A DNA stretch of 8,851 nucleotides from an uncultured Rhodopirellula sp. (GTDB taxonomy: Bacteria > Planctomycetota > Planctomycetia > Pirellulales > Pirellulaceae). Shown in pieces: positions 1-6,432 of this stretch. The number at the start of each line of letters is the position of its first letter. Within the stretch, counting starts at the first letter, position 1. Where the stretch lies: the NCBI GenBank assembly GCA_913061385.1, contig CAJXTM010000094.1:1-8851 (forward strand), read 5' to 3'. The notes beneath the pieces were generated by a model, which was given only the letters and a program-made list of their open reading frames with translations, was not told the DNA's origin and did no database searches. A program made the translations under genes and the position numbers.

Positions 1-48
1 TCTACACGTAAGGAGTCGTCGGCAGCGTCAGATGTGTATAAGAGACAG
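1..48 (+). other. Illumina Nextera adapter (artefact, not genomic)
   Basis: Bases 1-7 are the end of the P5 primer, 8-15 (GTAAGGAG) match the Nextera i5 index known as S505/N505, 16-29 are the read-1 adapter arm TCGTCGGCAGCGTC, and 30-48 are the 19-bp Tn5 mosaic end AGATGTGTATAAGAGACAG. This is a complete library adapter left on the contig and should be trimmed. Any reading frame entering it from base 49 on the minus strand gains the residues LSLIHI and then stops. Confidence 0.99.
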
Positions 49-411
49 GTGGTACCCCTGCTCTTTCAGCATTTGAGGCAGCGTCAGCGTTCCGGGCTTC
101 AGATAACTGGGGCCGCCGGGCCCCTCAAAGGCACCACCGCCACGCCCCGTTGACCGATAGATCTGCTGACCCGAGAACAGTCCGTATCGTGATGGGGAGC
201 AGATTGTCGATGGGCTGTGTGCGTCGGTGAAACGGATGCCTTCTGCTGCCATCTGGTCCAAACGGGGTGTTTGATAGGCGGCTTTCGGGTTATAGCAGGA
301 AAGATCGCCATACCCCAAATCGTCCGCGTAGATGATGATTATGTTCGGAAGTTGCTGCGCGGAGCCCGTCCCTACGCACAGTGCGAACATGATGCAGAAA
401 GTGTGGCGCAT
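49..411 (-). CDS. Secreted sulfatase, N-terminal part (cut by contig end)
   Basis: This is the first ~121 residues of a type I (formylglycine-dependent) sulfatase, which hydrolyses sulfate esters. From the ATG at 411 there is a typical signal peptide (MRHTFCIMFALCVGTGSA, then QQLPN). The core strand IIIIYADDLGYGD follows, with two metal-binding aspartates at residues 30-31. The CSPSR signature is at residues 71-75, and its Cys (codon 199-201) is the one converted to formylglycine. The last genuine residue is the His at 49-51; the six residues LSLIHI read after it are adapter. Roughly three quarters of a normal 450-600 aa sulfatase is missing only because the fragment ends. The frame is open upstream, with ATGs at 432 and 471 and a GTG at 498. 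The 411 start is preferred because it places the signal peptide at the N-terminus; no Shine-Dalgarno decides it. It is the last gene of the co-directional cluster, about 206 bp after the preceding sulfatase. The substrate cannot be told from this part. Confidence 0.9.
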
Positions 412-617
412 AAGCGATGCGTTATGAAGCATTGTTAAATGATGAGGTTTTAATTTATGTTGAATGTTCATATTGCTATCGAGAGCGTTGGGAATCACGT
501 GCGTTCTTGCTCATTCACAATCGCGTTAAATGAGTAGGGCTTGGTTTGCCCGGTCACACATTTTCTAGGCGTGGTTCGACTTTTTTAATTGACTCACTGG
601 CTCGCTTCGCTTGGTCG

Positions 618-2171
618 CTACTTGCCTTGCTGCTGCCATTTTTTCATCAAAGCGATGTTGCGTTCGAGCATGTTGGCTGTGTCGGAATCATTTCGACGTG
701 CCTTTTCAAGGTATGGCTTCATGTCGCTATCGTATCTCTCGCTATTCTCAAAACTTTGCCCACGATCATTGCTGTCTCGTTCCCAACTACTCAATAGGCT
801 ACGAAAGACCTCAAGACGTTGTGTTTGCAGTGGGTCTGGGGCAAGATTATTGAGTTCCCAAGGGTCAGTGGTGAGGTCATAGAGTTCCTCGGACGGTCGC
901 GTTTCGGCCATGATGAGTGATTGTGACGGATTCAGTTTGCCGTCAGCGTGAAGTTGGCGAAGAACCGGCATGAATGGTTTCTTGTCCTTGTAGTTGCAGG
1001 GCTGCAGGTAGGGACGCTGTGGCAGGTAGTTGCGGATGTATTTGAAATTTCCTTTACGGATACTTCGGATATGGTCGACTGTCTCGTCGCAGCGATCTCG
1101 GGCTGAGACCACATAGGCTCGGGGCTTTGTTTGTGGGTCGAAGAGTGGACGCCCCTGCATCGATTCTGGAATCTTGATGCCCGCTAGATTCAAGCTTGTG
1201 GCGGCGAGGTCAATGTGTGCAATTAGATCCTCTCGAGGGGAGTGGTTTTGAGGTAAATCTGCACCCCAGACGACGAATGGAATGCTAACTCCCTCTTCAT
1301 ATAAAAACTGTTTTCCGCGGGCGTGGCTGATTCCATGATCGGTAAGGAAAAAAATGATCGTATTCTGCAGACACTTGTCTTTTTTGAGTTTGCTGATGAT
1401 CCTTCCGACTTCGATGTCGGTGTAATTGACCGAATCAAGGTAGGCGGCCCAATCTTCGCGTATTACAGGATGGTCGGGGTAGTAAGGCGGCAGGTTCACG
1501 ACGGTTGGGTCAATCGGTGAGTCAAGCTCAGTGCGGATCTGTTTGTAACCTTCGGGGATGTTCCTGTGCTTGCCGCCACGCAGTTGGAATTGAGCAAAGA
1601 AAGGTTGGTCCTTCCCCCGTCCGCTCCAATCAATACCGTCGTAAAGATTCTGGCGTTTGTAATCAAAGTTGTAGTCCTCTTTGCCCGGACGTGTACCGTC
1701 GGCATTTCCGTTTGACGTGTAATATCCAGCGTCGCGAAACAGTTTTGGGATTGGAACTACGTCGCTAGGCAATTGGATCTTAAGGATTCCACGCGAGCTC
1801 CGATGATGATGTGCACCAATGGTGGTTTGATACATCCCAGTGATCAAAGCTGATCGGAAAGTCGAACAGACCGGGGCGGTTGCATACGCTTGGGTGAATA
1901 TGATGCCTTCTTTGGCAAGTCGGTCGACGTGTGGTGTTGAGACTAACTTTTCGCCTTGGTATCCAAAATGGCCGGACATATCATCAACCAGAATCCAGAC
2001 AATGTTGGGCCGAGACTGGTGGGTTGTTTGAGGTTGGCTGTGAGTGTTCGGTGTGGGAGTTGTCTGAGTCGGCGTTGTCGGGTTCGCATGCGTAGGATTC
2101 ATAACGCAAACAAGAAAGAACAAAATTCCGGCTAGCGTCTTCAGTTGATGATGCAGGCAATTTCGGTACAT
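618..2171 (-). CDS. Secreted sulfatase with atypical CSTFR active-site motif
   Basis: This complete 517-aa protein has the sulfatase fold. The signal peptide ends near residue 29 (hydrophobic core [10 protein letters not shown], then THA). A Thr/Pro/Gln-rich linker spans about 30-53, and the catalytic domain begins with [13 protein letters not shown], with metal-binding Asp63 and Asp64. The formylglycine site is at 102-106 and reads C-S-T-F-R, followed by SALITG. The usual signature is C-x-(P/A)-(S/A)-R, so the Pro and Ser positions are replaced by Thr and Phe while Cys and Arg are kept. IGAHHHRS (118-125) follows, as in many planctomycete sulfatases. TDHG at 277-280 supplies another metal-binding Asp/His pair, and [11 protein letters not shown] with Lys287 lies nearby. 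The C-terminal region has [17 protein letters not shown] (429-445), a common sulfatase element. Length is normal. The ATG at 2171 has no clear Shine-Dalgarno. It lies 70 bp after the upstream sulfatase on the same strand. An active sulfatase is likely but not certain because of the motif; the substrate is unknown. Confidence 0.95.
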   Translation of the reverse strand: MYRNCLHHQLKTLAGILFFLVCVMNPTHANPTTPTQTTPTPNTHSQPQTTHQSRPNIVWILVDDMSGHFGYQGEKLVSTPHVDRLAKEGIIFTQAYATAPVCSTFRSALITGMYQTTIGAHHHRSSRGILKIQLPSDVVPIPKLFRDAGYYTSNGNADGTRPGKEDYNFDYKRQNLYDGIDWSGRGKDQPFFAQFQLRGGKHRNIPEGYKQIRTELDSPIDPTVVNLPPYYPDHPVIREDWAAYLDSVNYTDIEVGRIISKLKKDKCLQNTIIFFLTDHGISHARGKQFLYEEGVSIPFVVWGADLPQNHSPREDLIAHIDLAATSLNLAGIKIPESMQGRPLFDPQTKPRAYVVSARDRCDETVDHIRSIRKGNFKYIRNYLPQRPYLQPCNYKDKKPFMPVLRQLHADGKLNPSQSLIMAETRPSEELYDLTTDPWELNNLAPDPLQTQRLEVFRSLLSSWERDSNDRGQSFENSERYDSDMKPYLEKARRNDSDTANMLERNIALMKKWQQQGK

Positions 2172-2241
2172 AAAGGTCTAGGTTGTTGGGTAATAGAGGT
2201 GAGAACGATCGGGAAAGGTGGCAGAGAGAGTATGGATTTGG

Positions 2242-3927
2242 TCAATCTGGTTTGAGATATTTGACCTTCAGATCTCTAGGTAGTGGAGTGACTTGGTTTT
2301 GCGTTGCCCACGTCGTCCATGCGGCATTTAGCTCTTCCACCTTATCAGGAAATTTAAGCGCAAGGTTTTGTGACTCAATTCGATCGACCACAAGGTCATA
2401 AAGCTCCCAGGGGGCGTCATCAAGGGCAACAAGTTTCCATTTGCCCTGACGAACGGCACGGTTTCCCTGATGTTCAAAGAAAAGTGTCCGTTCGATTGAA
2501 TCGCGATTCAATCGGTCGATCAAGTCAATTCCAGGAAGAGTACGTGTCCCTTGGTAGTGAGAATCAGATGCAGCGATCAAGGAGGGGAGAATATCGATCA
2601 GGTGTGCGGACTGCGTTTGGATCGTACCTGACAAGAGCTTTAGTCCGTTGGGCCAATGGATAATTGCTGGGGCCGCAATGCCGCCCTCATGATTAAAGTG
2701 CTTGTAGAGACGCCAGGGAGTATTGCAGGCATTCGCCCAGCCGGATCCTAGGCTGTGGAATGTGCTGCGGCTCCCCATCTGCGCAAGTGCTTCGCCTTCA
2801 TGCAAGATATTTTGATTACTTGATTTGACATCGAAGCCGAATGGATCCCATTCAAAGCATGCACCATTATCAGAAGTAAAGATGATCAATGTATTGGAGA
2901 ACTCATTGTGTTCTTTCAAAGATTGAATGACCCGCCCAATCTGTTGGTCCATACGGTCGACCATGGCTGCGTAGATGGCCATTCGTTGGGCGAGATCTTT
3001 TTGTCGATGTTCAGTGAGGGTTTTCCATGCTGGATTGGTTCCACGCTTTGTTTCGCCGTAATTCTTCCAGGTCGAACGCGCAGACAATGTTGTGTTCGGG
3101 GGGATGATTCCCAATTTTTTCATTCGGCCGATGCGTTCGATTCGCAGTTGATCCCATCCATTGGCATAGCGACCTCTGTATTTATGGATTGATTGAACAG
3201 GGGCTTGCAGGGGAAAGTGGGGAGCATTGTAGGCGAGATAGAGAAAGAAAGGTTTCTCTGGGGTAGTACGTGCTGAATCAAGAAAATCAACAGCGTGATC
3301 CGTGATGGCGTCCGTGGCGTAATAAGTGTCTGTGTTGTAGGAGCGAGCTGGTTGGTTTTTGGGTAAACGGATGAGATGATCTGGATCAAAGAAACGTTTG
3401 GCACTCGCGAGGGTTCCGTAGAACTGCTCGAACCCGTGTTTAGTCGGATCTTCGGTTCCTAAGTGCCATTTCCCTGCCATGAAGGTGCGGTATCCGCCCT
3501 CGGATAATGTTTCGGCAACGGTAACAGCATCTTCGGCGATACGTCCTCGATAGCCAGGGCGTCGCAGGTCGTTCCCAGCCATGTGTCCCAGTCCTACCCG
3601 GTGTGGATACTCGCCGGTGAGCAGGGCAGCACGAGAGGGACAGCATCTGCCGGTGGTGTAGAAATGGGTCAGTCGCACACCGTCATATGCGAGCGAATCG
3701 AGTACTGGCGTTTGAATCTCTCCACCAAAGCAACCAAGGTCGCTGTAGCCGAGGTCGTCGGCAAGGATCAGCACGATGTTTGGTCGGCCAGGTTCTTCGC
3801 CGAAGCAAGATGCCGCAAAATTCAATACCAAAAGAACGTAAGTTAGGTTGCATTGGGCGCTCACTGATTCTTTTCCCTTGTGGCTTGCTGGTTGATGATC
3901 TTGACAGTGAGGTTTCAGAATCCGCAA
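2242..3927 (-). CDS. Secreted arylsulfatase (canonical CCPSR sulfatase)
   Basis: This is a complete type I sulfatase of up to 561 aa. The catalytic elements are all visible: ILADDLGYSDLG with Asp57-Asp58, formylglycine signature CCPSR at 95-99 followed by AALLTGEYPHR, AGKWHLG with Lys153 and His155, NAPHFP with His237, TSDNG with Asp353-Asn354, and PWRLYKHFNHEGG with Lys409. The overall pattern resembles the arylsulfatase (AtsA-like) branch, which hydrolyses sulfate esters of phenols or carbohydrates; the substrate is not deducible. The near-C-terminal WELYDLVVDRIESQNLA element is typical. A hydrophobic stretch (YVLLVLNFAASCFG, 30-43) is the export signal. The start is uncertain. The longest frame begins with TTG at 3927, giving an unusually long 29-residue n-region. 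A GTG at 3862-3864 (residue 22) is preceded by AAGGGA nine bases upstream and would give a compact signal peptide, but one without basic residues. There is no ATG before the hydrophobic core. The gene sits between the esterase and the second sulfatase. Confidence 0.95.
   Translation of the reverse strand: MRILKPHCQDHQPASHKGKESVSAQCNLTYVLLVLNFAASCFGEEPGRPNIVLILADDLGYSDLGCFGGEIQTPVLDSLAYDGVRLTHFYTTGRCCPSRAALLTGEYPHRVGLGHMAGNDLRRPGYRGRIAEDAVTVAETLSEGGYRTFMAGKWHLGTEDPTKHGFEQFYGTLASAKRFFDPDHLIRLPKNQPARSYNTDTYYATDAITDHAVDFLDSARTTPEKPFFLYLAYNAPHFPLQAPVQSIHKYRGRYANGWDQLRIERIGRMKKLGIIPPNTTLSARSTWKNYGETKRGTNPAWKTLTEHRQKDLAQRMAIYAAMVDRMDQQIGRVIQSLKEHNEFSNTLIIFTSDNGACFEWDPFGFDVKSSNQNILHEGEALAQMGSRSTFHSLGSGWANACNTPWRLYKHFNHEGGIAAPAIIHWPNGLKLLSGTIQTQSAHLIDILPSLIAASDSHYQGTRTLPGIDLIDRLNRDSIERTLFFEHQGNRAVRQGKWKLVALDDAPWELYDLVVDRIESQNLALKFPDKVEELNAAWTTWATQNQVTPLPRDLKVKYLKPD
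3874..3879 (-). promoter_or_regulatory. Possible ribosome binding site for alternative GTG start
   Basis: On the minus strand this reads AAGGGA, nine bases before a GTG at 3862-3864 that is in frame with the arylsulfatase. It supports translation starting at the GTG rather than at the upstream TTG (3927). The match to the Shine-Dalgarno consensus is partial, and planctomycete genes often lack such sites, so the evidence is modest. Confidence 0.35.
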
Positions 3928-3943
3928 TCGTCGTACAGCTGGG

Positions 3944-3969
3944 GTTCATGCACCAGCGACGTCATGAAC
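3944..3969. repeat. Inverted repeat upstream of arylsulfatase
   Basis: A perfect 7-bp dyad, GTTCATG (3944-3950) and CATGAAC (3963-3969), is separated by 12 bases. It lies 16-42 bases before the TTG start of the minus-strand arylsulfatase, in the 224-bp gap after the esterase gene. The geometry could suit a dimeric regulator or a 5' leader hairpin. Dyads of this length also arise by chance in a window this size, and no T-run suggests a terminator. Confidence 0.3.
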
Positions 3970-4151
3970 GCGAGGGAACGGACAAATTGATCGCGTGAAG
4001 GTATGGCGGGTGACAGACGGCCGGCTTTGACTTGCAATAAAAAATCGCATGCCGGGGGAAATGATTCTCGTGAAATGAAGGTGAACGCTATTACTTTTCG
4101 GGGTCATTGAATGCGGAACAGTTCATTGCGTGGAAGCACAGTGTGGCTCAG

Positions 4152-5162
4152 CTATGGCGTATTGCCCTTCAGTTTTTTAATCAGAAACTCAGTGGGGGTT
4201 GTGTGCTCAGGATTGTTGACGCCAGGGTAAACCAGTTGGCATTCTGTTCCTGTCTCTTGGCAATGTTCCTGTAGCTTCACGCCGAAATTGGCAGTATGAG
4301 TAGGATCTTTTTGTCGCTTACCGAGCTCTGGTTTGGCGTTGTAATAAAGGGCGACCGGCGGGTCGTTTTTGCTGACGAGGGCGTAGGGTGAATATTCGTT
4401 GATCCAGCTGAGAATAGTGGGCCTGGCGTTGTAGAAAGCGTCGAAGCTTTGTCCTCGGATTCCGAATGCGTGCCCCCCATAGTTGCTGTTGGGTGTCCAT
4501 TCCCGCATTTGTTTCGGGTCGAGTGTTGTCTGTGCTCCACTAACGGCGGCGCATTGAAGCCGCGTCGATTCGCGTGATATGGCATCGCGACTGTTTGGCT
4601 CTTGCATTTCGTCATGAAATGCAAGCCATAGACTGGAGCAGGCGCCCGCGGAACCTCCGGCGGCGCCTACTTTGCCCTTGTCCACGTTCCATTCCTGTGA
4701 CTTTGAGCGGACAAACTGCAGAGCTCTCGCAGCATCGTGCAGCGGAGCGTGCACTGGTGGGGTGGCCGCGTCTTTATCAGCCTGAGTGACGTATCGGTAG
4801 TTAATGGCAACCACCGAGATTCCAGCCTTCAAAAGTTGGTTAACCTCGACGAAGCGATTGACCCTTTCCTTGGAACCTCCTTTCCATGCGCCGCCATGAA
4901 TTACAAATGCCACAGGGGTCGGTTCGACGGACGACGCTTTCCAAAAATCAAGCACCTGTCTGGGATGATCACCATAAGCTATCTCGGAAAAGGTAGCTGG
5001 CGGCACTTCGGGTGCGTAATTTGCATCGCGTTGAGCAGGTGATGACCGAGGCACGCTCCTGCTTTGTTGCGCTTTGACGCGCTGCGTTGCAGTTGGCGGC
5101 ATTAATGAAAAAGATGCCAAGGTCAGCGAAATCGCTACCAAACGTTTCATGTGGCTTGCCAT
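4152..5162 (-). CDS. Secreted alpha/beta-hydrolase, esterase-like
   Basis: This 336-aa protein has an alpha/beta-hydrolase fold of the carboxylesterase/lipase (BD-FAE-like, hormone-sensitive-lipase-like) kind. The signal peptide is best read from the second ATG (residue 5, at 5150: MKRLVAISLTLASFSLMPP) with cleavage around AQQ at 31-33. The oxyanion-hole motif HGGAW is at 89-93. The nucleophile elbow GGSAG is at 169-173 with Ser171. The candidate catalytic His is His320 in the C-terminal PGVNNPEHTTP segment. The acid residue is not obvious: the usual HG..D element after DPPV (267-270) is replaced by YYNAKPELGKRQKDP. The family hydrolyses carboxylic esters. Between a DUF1080 protein and sulfatases, a role in removing acetyl or similar acyl groups from a polysaccharide is plausible but inferred. 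It lies 157 bp after the DUF1080 gene and 224 bp before the arylsulfatase. Two in-frame ATGs (5162 and 5150) are both possible, with no Shine-Dalgarno to choose between them. Confidence 0.88.
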   Translation of the reverse strand: MASHMKRLVAISLTLASFSLMPPTATQRVKAQQSRSVPRSSPAQRDANYAPEVPPATFSEIAYGDHPRQVLDFWKASSVEPTPVAFVIHGGAWKGGSKERVNRFVEVNQLLKAGISVVAINYRYVTQADKDAATPPVHAPLHDAARALQFVRSKSQEWNVDKGKVGAAGGSAGACSSLWLAFHDEMQEPNSRDAISRESTRLQCAAVSGAQTTLDPKQMREWTPNSNYGGHAFGIRGQSFDAFYNARPTILSWINEYSPYALVSKNDPPVALYYNAKPELGKRQKDPTHTANFGVKLQEHCQETGTECQLVYPGVNNPEHTTPTEFLIKKLKGNTP

Positions 5163-5243
5163 TGAATCTTGTTACTAAATTGTGCGATATTGAATCTGGG
5201 CACGATGGAAAGAAGATCAACCTGCCCTACGACCCTGTGCATG

Positions 5244-5262
5244 ACTCGGACGACATCCGAGT
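5244..5262. repeat. Small hairpin between DUF1080 and esterase genes
   Basis: A perfect 7-bp stem, ACTCGGA (5244-5250) with TCCGAGT (5256-5262), encloses a 5-base loop. A second, weaker 5-bp stem (GAGCC 5302-5306, GGCTC 5314-5318) sits right at the stop codon of the DUF1080 gene. On the minus strand these lie between that gene and the esterase. Neither is followed by a T-run, so they are not typical Rho-independent terminators. They could be mRNA-stabilising or attenuating structures, or chance. Confidence 0.35.
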
Positions 5263-5319
5263 TGGGATTGGTTCATATGGAATGGACATTCGGAGTGTCA
5301 CGAGCCGTGATCTGGCTCA

Positions 5320-6039
5320 CTATTTCTCTATGGCTGCCTTGAGGACCGCTTTGCCCTCTTTTCCGGCGAGAGATCGGTATTGAATATCCTTAAATTCAAC
5401 TCGCATTGGGGCACCTGCGTGCAATTGAAGTCCAAGCACTCCCTTTGAAAATGCCTCAGTGTGGTTGTCAGTCAGTTCCATTGTGTTGACACCATTGACT
5501 TGATGAACAAGCTGGTTTCCAACGGCAACGATCCGCAGGGTGTTCCAATCCCAGTCAACAAGCTTTTGATCGGGGTCGCCAATCGACGCAATGACCTTGG
5601 CTTTGCCCTTAGGGCCAGCAACCGCACGTTGGAATCGTGTAGCAATGATTCCACGACCAGTTTTTTCACCATACATCATGCCAAAGTACTCGGCCTTTGG
5701 GTGAAGATCGGCTTGGTATCCCTTCAAAGCAAACTTTTCAGGATCCGTAACTTCGCTGCGATATTGCACGCCAGAATTGTTCCCCCGGAAGCGAACTTTG
5801 CAGGTCAATTCAAAGTCGGATACGTCTCCACCCTGCCAGATAAGAAAGGTGTTTGGTTTTGCAGGCTTGTCCTTCGTTGTTTCACCCACGATTGAGCCAT
5901 CTTGAACGCTCCAGAAACCTGATTGCCCCGCCCAGCCGTCAAGGTTCTTGCCGTTAAAAAGGCTTTGTAGCTCCTCCGCTGAAACTAACGGCTGAAATGA
6001 TAGGCAGATAATGAAAGCCAAGGCTTGGGAGATTCTCAT
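5320..6039 (-). CDS. Secreted DUF1080 / 3-keto-disaccharide hydrolase-domain protein
   Basis: This complete 239-aa protein has a clear signal peptide (MRISQALAFIICLSFQPLVSA, cleavage before EEL at 22). One DUF1080 domain (PF06439, 3-keto-disaccharide hydrolase, concanavalin-like beta-sandwich) covers most of residues 24-224. Recognisable family elements are LFNGKNLDGW (27-36), WSVQDGSIVGE (43-53), FELTCKVRFRGNNSGVQYRS (76-95), GYQADLHP (107-114), WNTLRIVAVGNQLVHQVNG (165-183) and GVLGLQLHAGAPMRVEFKDIQYR (200-222). Characterised members cleave 3-keto-glycosides; many others are only predicted glycan-binding or hydrolytic proteins. The domain is very abundant in Planctomycetota. It is the first gene of the minus-strand cluster, facing the divergent helicase gene across a 393-bp gap. 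The ATG at 6039 puts the signal peptide at the N-terminus, so the start is well supported. The exact substrate is unknown. Confidence 0.93.
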   Translation of the reverse strand: MRISQALAFIICLSFQPLVSAEELQSLFNGKNLDGWAGQSGFWSVQDGSIVGETTKDKPAKPNTFLIWQGGDVSDFELTCKVRFRGNNSGVQYRSEVTDPEKFALKGYQADLHPKAEYFGMMYGEKTGRGIIATRFQRAVAGPKGKAKVIASIGDPDQKLVDWDWNTLRIVAVGNQLVHQVNGVNTMELTDNHTEAFSKGVLGLQLHAGAPMRVEFKDIQYRSLAGKEGKAVLKAAIEK

Positions 6040-6380
6040 GATGTGGTTTTGTGACTACTGGTTTAAGTGTGGGTAGATCAAAAAGAGGAAAAAGGTGCCG
6101 GTGGGATTTGTTGAACCGCGACGACACGTCAACAGACGGGACATTCTAACCGAAAACGTTTCGTGAGAGATGGACTGCTTTGTGGATTTGGACATCACAC
6201 TTTGAAAGCCTACATACACCGAAATGAGTTTTGCCTTGGCGGTCTTTCTGCGTGGTTGTAAGTCTTGCGAATGATTGTTTGGCAACGGAATGCAGGCTTC
6301 AAGATGCGTTGTTGGGTTTTCACGAAGCTTTGGGTTTGTTCAGAGAACTAACAGGTGGCGAGTCGCGGTCTGATGCGTGG

Positions 6381-6386
6381 TATACT
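6381..6386 (+). promoter_or_regulatory. Possible -10 element for the helicase gene
   Basis: TATACT at 6381-6386 is close to the sigma-70 -10 consensus and lies 46 bases before the preferred ATG at 6433, giving a short leader. No good -35 box is found at the usual distance, so this is weak. If real, transcription would start downstream of the GTG at 6355, which supports the 6433 start. Confidence 0.25.
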
Positions 6387-6418
6387 TTTTGCGGCATCGT
6401 CGCCAACAGAATTACTGT

Positions 6419-6422
6419 GGAG
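6419..6422 (+). promoter_or_regulatory. Possible ribosome binding site (GGAG) for helicase
   Basis: GGAG ends ten bases before the ATG at 6433. It favours that ATG over the upstream in-frame GTG (6355) and ATG (6373). The spacing is slightly long. Confidence 0.4.
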
Positions 6423-6432
6423 CCCTAGCAAC

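Larger units (their letters stand above)
6040..6432. other. Divergent intergenic region
   Basis: This 393-bp stretch separates the minus-strand secreted-enzyme cluster from the plus-strand helicase and should hold promoters for both. The helicase frame stays open leftward to a GTG at 6355, but that extension (26 codons) resembles nothing recognisable. A minus-strand frame of 76 codons (6285-6055) begins with TTG, has no recognisable motif and is probably not a gene. I see no tRNA, repeat array or convincing terminator here. Confidence 0.6.

Noticed and set aside
3805..3816. Lipobox (AASC) making the arylsulfatase a lipoprotein
   Set aside because: The -3 position is Ala rather than Leu or a similar residue, and the following FG is not typical; an ordinary signal peptide is at least as likely.
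4021..4055. CCGGC / GCCGG inverted repeat as terminator of the esterase gene
   Set aside because: The arms are only 5 bp with a 25-base loop, and the A/T run falls inside the loop instead of after the stem.
5461..5895. Plus-strand frame of 144 codons
   Set aside because: It is antisense to the DUF1080 domain, whose motifs are clear, and has no recognisable features of its own.
6055..6285. Minus-strand frame of 76 codons upstream of the DUF1080 gene
   Set aside because: It starts with TTG, shows no motif or signal peptide and has no ribosome binding site; probably non-coding.
6355..6432. N-terminal extension of the helicase from GTG 6355
   Set aside because: The extra 26 residues have no family likeness. 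The ATG at 6433 has GGAG upstream, and a possible -10 element lies inside the extension.
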